From Thinopyrum elongatum (taxonomy: Eukaryota; Streptophyta; Magnoliopsida; Poales; Poaceae): a stretch of 64,000 nt of DNA. The stretch is from assembly GCA_011799875.1 (NCBI GenBank), contig CM022303.1:731798587-731862586 (forward strand). Reading direction: 5' to 3'. Below are positions 11,401 through 23,260 of the stretch, piece after piece. The first letter of the stretch is position 1. Every line of letters begins with the position of its first letter. A model generated the notes under the pieces. The model searched no databases. It was given only the letters and a program-made list of their open reading frames with translations, and was not told where the DNA came from. Position numbers and translations under genes: made by a program.

Positions 11401-11699
11401 AGTTCCATCGCGCCTTGATCGGGGATAAGTGAACCGCGTGGCTTCATTTTGTGCGAAGGTTGATGCCGATCAATCTAACACAAGCACCTGGCGTATTTAG
11501 ATGGAGGTTAAATACTAATGGTGCTTTCACTGTCAAGTCAATGTACGCGGATTTAATCAACACAGGCCCATCTTTCGCACACAACATATTTGGAAGACCA
11601 AAGTACCAATTTAAATCATGACTTCCATATGGTTTGTGCATCGTGGGGTAGTACTCACTAAAGATCTCTACTATTAAAGGAGAATCTTCCGTCGTCGTC

Positions 11700-14600
11700 G
11701 TCGTGATGGTTCGACCTCCGTCCCATCCTCTCTCGCTACTCCCCCATGGCCCCACCTCGTGCGATCCACGTTTCTTCACCCTCGCACGATGATGTGAAAA
11801 CTGAAACTCAGAAGAAAAGGAAAAAAAACGACCCACATGCGCACGTCCCACCTCCCACTCCCCATAGCCCCCAAACCCCACCCCCCTCAGTCGATCCCAT
11901 GTCTCTCCCCAGAAAAAACGCAGCCGGCAGCCTCTTCCTTCATCGCTTGACTCGGCCAATGCGATGAGGACGGACGGATCCTTCGGTCCTCTCACCCATG
12001 ACCTCTAGCTTTCCCGCCATCGACCCCTGCCCCGTCTCCGCCTGCCATCCCTCACCTTCTCGCCGGCGACCCTACGCCGTCTCTGCCCGCCGTCCCCTTT
12101 CCCCGTGTGACTTCCGCAGCAGACAGGGAAGTCGGCAACTACCGAGGCTCATGGCCCTCCTACACTTGCCGGAGCCATCAGCGGGGACCACGGTCGCTGA
12201 CCCGCAAGACGTGCTTATAGCAGCTCGGCTAGATTTCTGGTTTAGGTCACTAGATTTCTGGTTTAGGTCATGATTCAGTACTACTATATTAACATCTGCA
12301 GGAAGGAGATGGCCATGGGCAGGGGTGTCTAGCTCCTCCTTGGCCAGTTCATCCCGCAGTCGCCATCGTCTTCCACGCGACCATGCCAGATTCGCGTCAT
12401 CATCATCATCATCATCATCATCATCACCACAGGCAGGTGGCGGTGGCTGCGGTGAGGGCACGTGCAGCAGGGAGGGCCATAACCCCGACTTCAGTACGCG
12501 ATGTTACAGGTGCATCGATCTCGAACCTCTCCTTCGTTTTCGTCATGTTCCTGCCGTGCGTGCAGCGCTTGTTGCTCTTGCATTTCAGAATTTTTGGGAA
12601 TGCAATTCTTTCCCATTACTCAGATTCATTCGGCGTTTTAACTTCTGAGTTGTGTTGTGAGATTAATTTTGTGCAGATTACAATTTCAATGGAGGAGGAA
12701 TGATTTTTTAGATCAAATGGAGAATAAATGATTCTTTACCATTTTTATGTTCTGACACAAATATATGACGTGGGTCTCATGGCAGATTGATTAAAACCAT
12801 TGTAAACAGTATACAAGCAAGGAGCTACATGCATTTATATACGCTTATATACCTCCTGACTAAGTAGAATTAGGATTTCTATATGCTTCTACTGAAATTG
12901 ACTATTGTGTGGACTTTGGTTCATGATGGGTCTACCTTAAAGTCTTAACGATTACCCTTTCGAACATGCAACACTCGGGCTGTGCTCAATTCTGCTTCTT
13001 TGGTCAATTTTTATGTGTTTTTCTCTTCAGACATTTTATTACATTCAGTTGGGTTCTAACTGGAGTTGCAAATAAATAACTGTGTTCCGGCTTTCAAAAA
13101 AAAAGGACTCCACATACCTTGAAGCTTATTTATTATATAAGCAGCAACCCATTTGATTAAGTTGTCTCTTTCTTGACACCATTTTCTATTGCAGGTTGTT
13201 CAATATATACAGTTTTTGACAGAGATAAAAAAATGGATTGTGTTCGGGTGAGGCCCAGATACAACATCCCACATTTTGTGTTCGAAATCATCTCTACTTA
13301 ACTACAAGGTAACCTGTTGAAGGATGTTGATGTTTTTGTTTTGTCACTAAGCTTGAGAATTTAAACTTTACCGGCATTAGAAAGAAACTTTAGTTATAGT
13401 TATATGGGATACGAGGACTGTAGGAGTAACGTGATTCGTTTCTGTAGGTTGTGGTTGCAACTTGGATGCAGAGGAATAGTAATTTGGCTGTTGAGGTGAG
13501 AAGGTAAGGAAAAAGAAATATTGCCCCATTGTTTATCGTTTGTCTGGTTAGGGTCATAGTGTATGTTAAGCCCATATGATTTTTTATAGCTGTGAATTAT
13601 ATATTCACATGTACGAAGAAACAGTAAGATTAAGTTTATTTCATCCTTTGGGTGTATGCTGAAGTTCCTGATACTCGAAAACTTTTTATCATATAATGCA
13701 CGATTATTAAACCCAAACAAATCCAAACGGTATTTGTCATTTGTTGTAAAGCCCTTAAAAACGCCTCCAGGAGAAATGTCAAAGGCTCTTTGAGAAACTT
13801 GTATATTTACTTGCCTTTAATGACAAACATGATAGTACCCAAATTAATTTCGGGAAGGTACTCCTATAAGAGGAAACTTTTGAGATGTATCAAGCAATGA
13901 AAATCATCTCATGTCATTTAAATTTAATCTATAATGCAGAGATAAAAAACAGTTTTTTCATTCACCACATGGAGAGCGCATTAACTAAGCGTCATGAGGC
14001 AAGCCATGATGTTCTTGGAAATATGTGGACAATAAAGTTGCCGAGTGAGCAATTCTTTTTGCTTCTGTGGTGTTCTCAGGGAGGGATATTTCATGGCCTT
14101 GATGATATATGCAAACCAAATTTTGTAGGATTTTTAGCATCCTTTGGAGTGAAACACAGTAAATGAGGAATGATGTTTAAATCATATTTCAATTGTTTTG
14201 GTTAGGCAATGAGTTTTTCTTTTATTTTCTTCTTGGTTCAGTTTGGAACCAACCTTTTATGTAACCGAAATTTGATGTATCATATTAGGTCAGTGTTTGC
14301 ATTGTGAAAGATTGTCTTATGTTATTTGAACCTTGCCATATCGAGAGTACTCGTTTTATTTTCTTGTTGTTTGTAAAAAACTGCTTCTTTTGATGCACAT
14401 CAGTAGAGCCACAAAACTGTTATTCATCGCTTAGGCATATGAACATGTGGATGAATTGTGAAATGATGCTGGCCAGCTTGTTACTTATAGGCATTGCATG
14501 GGCATGCATACTCCTAATTTATATTCCGCATCAACTTGACAGTGTTGTAGGTTATATTCATATTATTTGCATGACATATAATTATCTATCTACTTAGCTC

Positions 14601-15440
14601 CTTAAAGATTATAAAGTGCAGGTGCACAATCAAAGGTTTCATTGTTCTTAGCCGCAAAAAAAAGGCTTCATTGTTCTTTGTTTAAAAAAGGCTTGTTTGG
14701 TCATAGTTCGTTGGGAAAGGTAAGGTTATGGAAATACTGTTTCTTTCGACAAACCTTGCACTGATAGGGTGGTCACGCATTATTAATTTAATAACATACA
14801 CAAAGTTTGTCGTCTTTACAAGGAATCAAACAGAAGACATTGAAGTCTCGAAGAAAACATAATATGTAAATTTAGATGGTGAGGTTCTGATTTTATTTTC
14901 TTACCTTATGTACTATTTTGTTCAGAAAATGTTTTACACTCGCATGTTCGGTCGGAAAGTCCTTGGGCTGCTAGCAGTTAATTTTTAGAGTAGCTATTTG
15001 TATTGATCTGCAATACCCTAATGATAAGAAATGAATTGTTTTATCTTACGACTATCTTATATATTCTTATATTCCTTTAACTTTGCAGAAACTAGAGCAA
15101 ATTATGAACCTGTATGTATCAAAGAATTTTCTGAATTATGCTTGCGCATATGGCAATATGAAAAGGTGGGGCCACAATGATGGCGCGCATAGTGAGAGTG
15201 GAAGAGAAGCATGTATCGGCGCCAAAGTCACAGTGGTTGTGGTCATCCACATCCACCCAACAAAGATTGATCTGTAGCAGGGTTCATCTATTGTTTATCG
15301 CTAAACATTCACTATTGTGGTGTTCGGCATGCATGTTCACCACATTTAACTACACTGTAATCCAATGTGAACGCATCGGCAGCTTCTGGACTCACTCAGA
15401 GACTCACCCGAAAATCATCGGGTCTTTAGGGCCATCCGGA
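11700..15440 (+). other. Helitron cargo, no recognised gene
   Basis: The first kilobase is GC-rich and gene-like (leader or first-exon composition), followed by AT-rich intron-like sequence. A 17-base unit (AGATTTCTGGTTTAGGTC) is tandemly doubled at 12231-12269. A 93-codon frame at 13885-14166 has a LPSEQFFLLLWCSQGG stretch that I cannot place. The pattern suggests captured exons and introns of one or more host genes, but no family is identified. Confidence 0.35.
12397..12427 (+). repeat. (TCA)n microsatellite
   Basis: About ten uninterrupted TCA triplets lie within the Helitron cargo. They give spurious His-rich and Asp-rich reading frames on the two strands. Confidence 0.9.
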
Positions 15441-15469
15441 CACTACTAGAAAAAAGACTATATCTAATA

Positions 15470-15930
15470 TGGACATTAATGACGCACCATGTATGTGGTG
15501 CGCCACTGCTATATAGCAGTGACGCATCATGTATAGGTACGTCATTAGTGTCCATATCACTAATGGCGCACCACACCCACGGTCCGTTAATACTGACAAT
15601 TTTTTTTTAATTTTTTTTTCAAAACTAGTAATGGCGCACCAGGGGATAGTGCGCCATTACTAGTTAAAACTAGTAATGACGCATCACACACTCCGTGCGC
15701 CACTACTAATAAATTTTTTTTACTTTTTTTTTCAAAACTAGTAATGGCGCACCTGGGGATAGTGCGCCATTACTAGTTAAAACTATTAATGACGCACCAC
15801 AACCACGGTGCGCCACTACTAACAATTTTTTTTTTTCAAAACTAGTAATGGCGCACCACATACCAGGTGCGCCATTAGTAACCAGAGTTACTAATGGCGC
15901 ATTCATAGGAGGTGCGCCATTGGTAACCTG
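15470..15930. repeat. Left subterminal repeat array of the CACTA element
   Basis: Palindromic units of the form (T)AATGGCGCACC...GGTGCGCCATTA occur repeatedly in both orientations, separated by T-rich spacers. The GC-bearing cores are expected binding sites for the element's TNP1-like protein. Many CpG sites have partly decayed to TG/CA, as in GACGCATCA. Confidence 0.9.
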
Positions 15931-15934
15931 AGAG

Positions 15935-16408
15935 CAGCTAGATATTTTGGACAGCCACCTACCACACTCACTTTCCCCACTTCACTCTCCACCTCCTCCT
16001 CCAAGCTTGTCTCGGCTGCCTCCTCCTCCTCACCTCATTTGCACCATAGATTCACCCAAATTAAGTGGTTAAATTTCCTTTTTTTGATAGGTAAGTAAGG
16101 GGAAAGCTTTCTTTATGTTCTAGATCTACTTTTTTCTCCCTCCAACAACGTGCACATGCACTTTTTATGGCCTAGATCTACGTATGTTTGTGGTGTTGCA
16201 TATGTTTGTGGTGTTGCATATGTTTGTGTTTGCAGGTACCGGTATTTGAAATGCAATAGTTGCCAATATTTTGCCGGAATGTTGATTCATTTCCGTTTCG
16301 GCGAGAATTTGGCACTATGCATTCTTTTTGGTCCTATTTTTAGGCAAAGTCATGCCAATTTTTTTTTTTGGTTCTAAAATATCGTTTTGCTCTACCCCGC
16401 AGGCGACC
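15935..16408 (+). promoter_or_regulatory. Leader region of the CACTA transposase gene
   Basis: A pyrimidine-rich stretch (CCACCTCCTCCTCC, 15989 onward) follows the subterminal array, as expected for a transcribed leader. Possible splice sites precede the start codon: a TTTGCAG at 16229-16235, and TACCCCGCAG ending at 16402, shortly before the ATG at 16409. The segment 16275-16360 (GTTGATTCATTTCCGTTTCGG...) has a relative at 22515, within the leader of the second gene. No TATA box could be assigned with confidence. Confidence 0.45.
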
Positions 16409-19400
16409 ATGGTCCGCACGATGACCGAAGGCATCGTGAATAGGTTTTTGAGCTCCGCGAAGGCCGAGATGCTTCAAAAGAACGAAACGGAGATAAGATG
16501 TCCGTGTCGAAGATGCAAGCTGAAGAGCCTTATGGACCTGGATTCCGTACAGATGCGGGACCACCTGCTCTTGCGTGGTTTCATGGATGGCTATCGGTGG
16601 CAAGGTGATGAAGATGATTATGAAGTCGTCCATGGGGGCCGGGCAAGAAATGAGGAAGGGCAGCAAGACAACCGCGGCGAGGGCGGGCGAGAAGACGAAG
16701 AATCTCCAGGACATGATCACGAAGTAGATGCAGTACACAGTCATCATGTAGAAGATGCCGGACATGATGATGAGGAAGATCAAGACGAAGGGCATGATCA
16801 TGAAGATGAAGATGCCGGAGCAGACGACGATGGACCATCGATGGGCTGGATGCAGGACCCTCATATTCAAGAGCTGCTTCTCAAGCAGACGAATAACGCA
16901 AGAGCTGCCGCCCGAGAGAAAGCCAAGCTGGATCAACTGGAGATAGACGCGGTTACTCCATTGTATGAAGGATGCAGGCCCGAGGATACCCGCCTGAAAG
17001 TAACGCTCATGGCTCTGGAGATGAAGGTAAAACACAAAATGACCAATGCATGCTTCGACGAGAACATGTCATTCTGGCACGAACGTCTTCCCAAGGGGAA
17101 CAAGTGCCCGACCAGTTTCGAGGAAGCGAAGAAAATCGTGTGTCCTCTGGATTTACCGCACGTGAAATACCATGTGTGCATGAACAATTGCATCATTTAT
17201 CGGGACGAGCACGCGGAGTCTACCATATGTCTGGTGTGCGGCGTCACTCGATACAAGAAGAGGAAGAAAGCTCCTCGAAAAGTGGTGTGGTACTTTCCGA
17301 TCACTCCTCGTCTGCAGCGGTATTTCGCGGACCCTAAGGTAGCAAAGCTCCTACGTTGGCACGCGGATAGGGAGGAGAAGAAGCGAGAAGATGACGGAAA
17401 TGATCCGGAGATAAATAAAAAAGACAAGATGCTGAGTCACCCTAAGGATGCGAGCCAGTGGCAAGCGTTGAACTTCGAACACCCAGAATTTGGGAACGAT
17501 CCAAGGAACATCATGCTGGGTGCGAGCACCGATGGAGTCAATCCGTTTGGCAGCCAGAGAAGCACACATAGCACCTGGCCTGTGTTTGTGTGGATGTACA
17601 TCCTTCCCCCCTGGTTGTGCATGAAGAGGAAGTACATTCACATAAGTATGCTAATTGAAGGGCCGAAACAACCAGGGAACGACATCAATCTGTATCTGGG
17701 GCTGCTGAAAGAGGAGCTAGACACGCTGTGGAAAACGCCAGCCAATACGTGGGACGCCGCAGAGAAAGAATATTTCCCTATGAGAGCCGCACTGCTCACG
17801 ACGGTGCACGACTATCTCGGTTACGGATATGTCGCGGGGCAGGTGGTCCACGGATTTTCTGGATGCGTCAGGTGCATGGATGACACAACGTATCGCCAGC
17901 TAGATAGAGATCCCGGGTCTTCAAAAACCGTGTTCATGGGACATCGAAGGTGGCTTCGCGACGATGACTCATCGAGAAAACGCAAGGATCTGTTCGATGG
18001 TGAAACCGAACCCCGAAGACGCCCGCGTACGAGGAGCGGCGAGGAAATAGACGAGCTGTTGAAAAATTGGAAAGAGTGCCCACCGCCGGGAAAGAAGCGA
18101 AAGGCGCCAGAGCCGGGAAAGAAGTGAAAGGCGCCAGAGCCGCTGCTGAAGGTATGGAAAACGAGGTCTGTTTTCTGGGACTTGCCGTACTGGAAGATCC
18201 TCCGTGTGCCTCACAGCCTTGATGTCATGCATATCACGAAGAACGTGTGCGAGATTCTGCTTGGTACCCTGCTCAACATGCCAGAGAGGACCAAAGATGG
18301 GCCGAAAGCAAGGGCAGACTTGAAATCAATGGGCATCAGGGAGGAGCTTCACGCTAATGATGATGATGATGATGATGATGATGAGGCGAAGGACACAGAA
18401 AGTCGTCGCAAAGGCAAAAAGGCCAAGAAGATCGGAAATGACTGCCCTCCCGCGTGCTTCACTCTAAGTCAGGAGGAGATCGAGCAGTTTTTCACCTACC
18501 TCGTAGGAGTAAAACTTCCTTACACTTACGCGGGGAAGATAAGAAGATACCTAGACTCAGCAAAGCAAAAGTTCAGCGGGATGAAGTCTCACGACTGTCA
18601 CGTGCTGATGACGCAGATACTTCCAGTTGCAATCCGTGGGATCATGGACGCGCATGTCCGTGAAACGCTATTTGGCCTATGCAACTTTTTCGACGTCATC
18701 TCTCGGAAGTCGGTTGGCGTGAGGCAACTCAGAAGGCTACAGGAAGAGATCGTGGTGATACTATGCGAGCTTGAGATGTACTTCCCGCCTGCATTCTTCG
18801 ACGTTATGGTGCATCTGCTGGTCCATATCGTGGAGGATATCATCCAACTCGGGCCGACGTTCCTGCACAGCATAATGCCGTTCGAAAGGATGAATGGTGT
18901 CATCATAGGATACGTTCGCAACATGTCACATCCAGAGGGAAGCATAGCCAAGGGCTTTCTGACTGAAGAGTGCATCTCCTACTGCACGAATTATCTAGGC
19001 ATCGAGAACCCCGTTGGTCTGCCCGTCAACAGGCACCTCGGCAGGCTCGCTGGATGGGGTCACCGCGAGGGTGGCCGCGAAATGCATGTCGACTTCAAGG
19101 GTCGACTCGCCGACTTTGAAAGAGCAAACCTAGTCGCGCTACAACACATAGATGTGGTCGATCCTTGGGTGGTAGAGCACAAAACCTTTATTGAGAAGAC
19201 GTACAATGACCGAGGCCAACAGAGGACGGACGGAGATATAATCAAAGAGCACAACTCATGTTTCACGCGTTGGTTCAAGGAGAAGCTTCTGTCGTACCCT
19301 TTACATGAGGATTCTTCCGCGGAAGAAAAACTCATATTCGCCTTGTCATAGGGCGCCGAGCACAACCTGATGACCTATGAGGCGTACGATATCAACGGCT

Positions 19401-19957
19401 ACACATTCTACACCGAGGAAAAGGACATGATCAGCGATGGTTATCAGAACTCCGGGGTAACGATGGAATCCTACACCGGTAACGACAAGGACAGATACTA
19501 CGGAAGGATCGAGGAGATCTGGGAGCTGAGCTATGCTGGAGAGAAGGTCCCGATGTTCCGTATCAGATGGGCCAAGAGCGTCCTAAAAGAAGACCGGTAT
19601 TTCACCACCATGGTTATACCCGAAGCCAAATCCAAGACCGCGGGCGCAAACGTCACCGCGAAAAATGAGCCATGGGTACTGGCTTCCCAAGTGGACCAAT
19701 GCTTCTTCATTACCGACCCGTCAAAGCCCACTCGTGTTGTCGTGATGAAAGGCAAAAGGAAGATCATCGGAATGGATGGAGTCACCAATGAGCAAGACTT
19801 CGACAAGTACGGCGACCCGAAGATGGAACATGACGACGACGATGAAGTACCAGCATACACCACAAGAAGAAGCAGGACCACCCTACCTAAAGGACGTCCG
19901 TTCAAGAGAAGAACTCCATTTGCGAAAAAGAAGGGCAAGAAGATTGTGAAAAGATAG
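16409..19957 (+). pseudogene. CACTA transposase, TNP2 type, two in-frame stops
   Basis: The frame stays open for about 1,180 codons apart from TGA at 18125-18127 and TAG at 19349-19351. Start ATG 16409 has a strong context (GCGACCATGG) just after a splice acceptor. Domains in order: an N-terminal transposase-associated part with CPCRRCK; an acidic His/Asp/Glu-rich linker; the tnp2 core with LGASTDGVNPFG and FVWMYILPPWLCMKRKYIH; LDVMHITKNVCEILLGTL; a poly-Asp run; a DUF4218-like block (MPFERMNGVIIGYVRN, SIAKGFLTEECISYC); and a DUF4216-like block (YYGRIEEIWELSYAG). TNP2 proteins cut and join the element's ends in the nucleus. The TGA sits in the second copy of a 27-base tandem duplication where the first copy has CGA, consistent with CpG decay. 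Confidence 0.9.
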
Positions 19958-20294
19958 CTAAGATCGATTGTATTTAAATTGTAGCCTTCATTTCTCGATT
20001 GTATTTCGACATATGGAAATGGCATTTCTTCTGTTCTAGTCCTCTATCCAGTAACCTGTTTTGTTCAAAACAGTGGGGATTAATGTTGTCTGTACTTACC
20101 TTCCTTTAATATTTTGTAACTTCCCCATCACCAAAGTTGAAGTATCGACCACTTTCTTCTTGGATTTGGAATTTTTGTTCTTCTCCCTCTTGTTTTGTTA
20201 CAAATCATCATTTACAGGCAACTTGGGCTTCTTTGTGTTTTCTTCTGGTATTTTAATTGTTTTTATTTATGTTTATTCTGGTAAAAAAAAGTTA

Positions 20295-20515
20295 TTAATG
20301 GCGCACCAGGAGAAGGTGCGTCATTGCTATCAAGGTATTTATGGCGCACCCCTAGGAGGTGCGCCATTGATATCCAAAAAAAAAAGATAGTAATGGCGCA
20401 CCAGGAGAAGGTGCTCCATTGCTATCACGGTGTTTATGGCGCACCCCTAGAAGGTGCGCCATTGGTATACGTATTTTTATGGCGCACCCCGAAAAAGTGC
20501 GCCATTGCTAACCCT
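20295..20515. repeat. Internal cluster of subterminal-type repeats
   Basis: At least five ATGGCGCACC / GGTGCGCCAT units, the same motif as at both ends of the element, sit here between the two genes. The cluster directly precedes a GC-rich leader, just as the left-end array precedes the transposase leader. CACTA elements normally carry these arrays only near the ends, so this one is out of place. Confidence 0.9.
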
Positions 20516-21020
20516 CCCCCCACTCCCACTTGCTCCCCTCTCCCTCTGGCCTCTCTCCCTCCCTCGCCAGATCCACCGCCCTCGCCCGCGCCCGCTCCAC
20601 CGCCGTCCGCCCGCGCCTGCTCCACTGCCGCCGGCATTGCGAGGTGCGCGCGCCCCACCTAACCCGACGACCCCCGCGGGAGCACGCCGCCGTCCGCCCG
20701 CGCCCGCTCCACCGCCGCCGGCATTGCGAGGTGCGCGCGAGCCGATCGTCCTCCCCTCTCCTCCTCTCCCCGGCTGCGCTCTCCCTCCGTCTTGCCCGCT
20801 GCTCACGCCCCTCCCTCGTCCCCGCAGGAGCGCGAACCCGAGGAGCCGCACAGCACCGGATCCACCTCGTCTTCTTGCTCGGGTCGCCGCAGTCTTCCTC
20901 AACTCCGGCCACCTCTGCTGCTACTAAGCTCTCGCAGGGCCTCCTTGCGCCTCCCCGGTGAGCTCCGCCTCCTCTCCCCTCTTCCTCCTCTCCCCGGTGA
21001 GCAGGGCCTACTTAGCTTCT
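20516..21020 (+). promoter_or_regulatory. CpG-rich leader of the second CACTA gene
   Basis: This very GC- and CpG-rich stretch, with C-rich pyrimidine runs, follows the internal repeat cluster. Overlapping open frames on both strands reflect composition only. A segment (GCCGTCCGCCCGCGCC and neighbours) is repeated three times at 20605-20730. CCCGGTGAGC, a good splice donor, occurs twice (20956-20965 and 20993-21002), suggesting a leader exon whose intron runs towards the ATG at 23261. Confidence 0.5.
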
Positions 21021-21997
21021 GATGTTGGTTCAGTTGTGGTCTTTGTGGGATAAGCTGATAGTATTGGCTATTGCTTTGATTGTTCATTAGTTATATAGCA
21101 TCCATGATTTGGAAAATGGAGTTAGCAGCTCTACACTGCTATATACTTGACAATGAACTTCCTCAACTTAATCAATTTCATAGTTTTTTGTGTCCGCTAT
21201 AAAGTGTGCTTCAAATCGCGGTTGTCTTTTTAGTTCCTGCTGTTGCTATGGCACAAATGAATTAATCTTGGTGGAAACTATTATATCCTTTGGTGATGTG
21301 TTAAACTACTTGAAAATAAACTAAGCCTATTGATGCTTGCACATATTAGGAATGTGCTAAGCAAAACATTGCAACTGACTGGCAGTTATGTATTTCCTTA
21401 CTGTATTGGCTATATTGATGCCCATTCATTCCATAGCAGCTTTGCACTAGGAAATACTTGGTACGCCTGCATACTCATATTCTTTTGATGTTGGTTCAGT
21501 TCAAGATGCTATCATGTGCTAGATTTGAGACGAGATTCCTCTAGAGTAGCCATTGTCTCTGTTCGAGTAAGGATGTTCTTGTGTGTAGAGCTGTTAACAC
21601 CAGCAGAGCCTACAAATGGGATGGACCCTTTTTCCATTGAATTCCTTCCTTCCTGAGAAACCTAAACACAAGGACACAATTAATGCTTACAAAAAGATTG
21701 TATTATGCTTAAATTTTAGATCCACTTTCATATATATTATAATGATTAGCAGAGTATATACAAAATGATACAACAAGATTATCCAGTTAGTATAGTAAGT
21801 GTGGGAGTACATCCTCTGAGCAGTAAGAAATACTATATAGTCATGGTAACATGTACTCCCATGCCTGATACTCCTAACAGAACTGCATGAAAAACATTCA
21901 CTACCATATACTCTTTTTTGCAACATACCCTTTTATGCGAGTATATTGCGATGAATTTGTATTGTGCAGTTCGCATTGGCGTATCTCATGATAATTA

Positions 21998-22147
21998 GGG
22001 CCAGTTCTTCTGCTAGCTTTTAGAATAAGCTGGAATAAGCTGCCCCCTAGGCTTCTAAAAAATTAAATTTGGTTGGGCTTCTAGAATAAGCTGGGTAGGG
22101 GGCAACTTATTCTAGAAGCCCAAAAAAGCTACCAAAAGAACTGGCCC
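21998..22147. mobile_element. Tourist-like MITE, 150 bp
   Basis: Inverted termini GGGCCAGTTCTTCTG and CAAAAGAACTGGCCC flank a near-palindromic interior. TTA directly repeats on both sides (21995-21997 and 22148-22150), as expected for PIF/Harbinger-related MITEs. It lies within the CACTA element's non-coding middle. Confidence 0.8.
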
Positions 22148-22514
22148 TTACTATCCAAAGTGAAAATGTAGTATCAGTAAGTCACTGAACTAGTATAATA
22201 TGTGGTGGGAGTACCTACTTGGCTACTCCCAGTCCCATGAGTACAAATATTTTTGCTACATAACTTTGCAATTTTCTTCAACTACATTGTAGGAAGGAAA
22301 CTCTCGAGAGAACCGAACCCAAAGTACATGCTATAAAAACTGTATTCACTGCTGCTGCTGTACTACTTGTGATGATGCTGCTGCTGTACTACTTGTGATG
22401 CTGCTGCTACTGTAGAGTTGATCATTATATTCACTGAATTTTGTCAACTTGTGATGCTGCTGCTACTATAGATCTTCTGAACTTGTGATCTTCTGAAATG
22501 ACCCCTTTCTCCTG

Positions 22515-22647
22515 AAATGTTGATTAATTTCCGTTTCGGTTGAGAATGGGGCACTCCTAGGTCAAGAAAATTACCAAAGGTCATGCCCAATTTTCTTGAC
22601 CTAGAAGGTGCCCGATTCTCAACCGAAACAAAAATTAATCAACATTT
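22515..22647. repeat. Long inverted repeat related to the transposase leader
   Basis: Two arms of about 58 bases (22515-22572 and 22589-22647) pair with few mismatches around a 16-base loop. The arm sequence (GTTGATTAATTTCCGTTTCGG...) and the loop (AAAGGTCATGCCC) match the transposase leader near 16275-16360 in the same order. A partial third copy follows at 22650-22680. Transcribed as part of the second gene's leader, it would fold into a hairpin. Confidence 0.85.
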
Positions 22648-23260
22648 ATAGTTTGACCTAGAAGATGCCCAATTTGTTAACTCTAGTAGTGTACTCCTGT
22701 TAAATGCAGTCTAGTTACTCCTGTTGTTCAGATTCACGTTGTAAGCTCCTGTTAAATGTTTGTCTAAAAGAGAATAGCTTTGTGATGGAAGATCAATCCC
22801 TTTTAAGACATCAACAATTTTACTCCTTGGCAGGAAAGGGGTTTTATCGGTATTATCATAAAAGTTAATCCTAACAAAACTCCCATCATTAGAATTAATA
22901 AGGGGACCTCCAATACCAACCTAGTACACCAAAAATATAAGACTGAGTTAGGTTACAGGGAGAAGTACAGGGAGAAGTTGCGCAATGCCAAAGACATAGC
23001 TGTTTACAGTATGCACTTTAATATAGGAGTAGTAAATTAAGGAGAAATTTCAGATTGTTTTTTTTAAGAATACCAAGTTCAGATAGATAGATTCTGATGC
23101 AAGCATCTATATAAATGCAAGAAAATAACAATCACAAGTGTACCTTCTTGATTTTGCAAGTGGACAACTGAAGGTCTCCACAGTCAAGTTCAGTAGGCTT
23201 TTTTCCTAGACTGCATTTAAGAAATAACTCTAGTAGCCTTTTTTCCTATTTAGAGGGAAC

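Larger units (their letters stand above)
7206..11664 (+). mobile_element. LINE (L1-type non-LTR element), 5' portion
   Basis: A plus-strand LINE enters the CACTA relic at about 7205. In order it holds a GC-rich leader/ORF1 region (7206-8535), an endonuclease (8536-9156), a reverse transcriptase (about 9600-11400) and the start of the C-terminal zinc-finger region. It stops abruptly at 11664 after the residues LTKD and resumes at 27990 with KLAKRNSPGCKKCCFC, because a Helitron sits between. Several stops and frameshifts make it inactive. I could not define the 5' target duplication. Confidence 0.85.
21020..23260 (+). other. Probable leader intron of the second CACTA gene
   Basis: This is AT-rich sequence without coding signal. 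It holds a Tourist-like MITE (21998-22147), repeated TGATGCTGCTGCTAC units at 22350-22470 and a long inverted repeat (22515-22647). The start codon at 23261 follows TATTTAGAGGGAAC. Confidence 0.4.

Noticed and set aside
12072..12703. Poly-His and poly-Asp reading frames on opposite strands
   Set aside because: Both are translations of a (TCA)n microsatellite; there is no surrounding domain or splice context.
15470..15930. Repeat array considered as CRISPR
   Set aside because: The repeats are palindromic CACTA subterminal units in both orientations in a plant genome, without unique equal-length spacers.
20324..20961. Several overlapping Arg/Pro/Ala-rich frames on both strands
   Set aside because: They result from CpG-rich leader composition and cover subterminal repeats; no family motifs.
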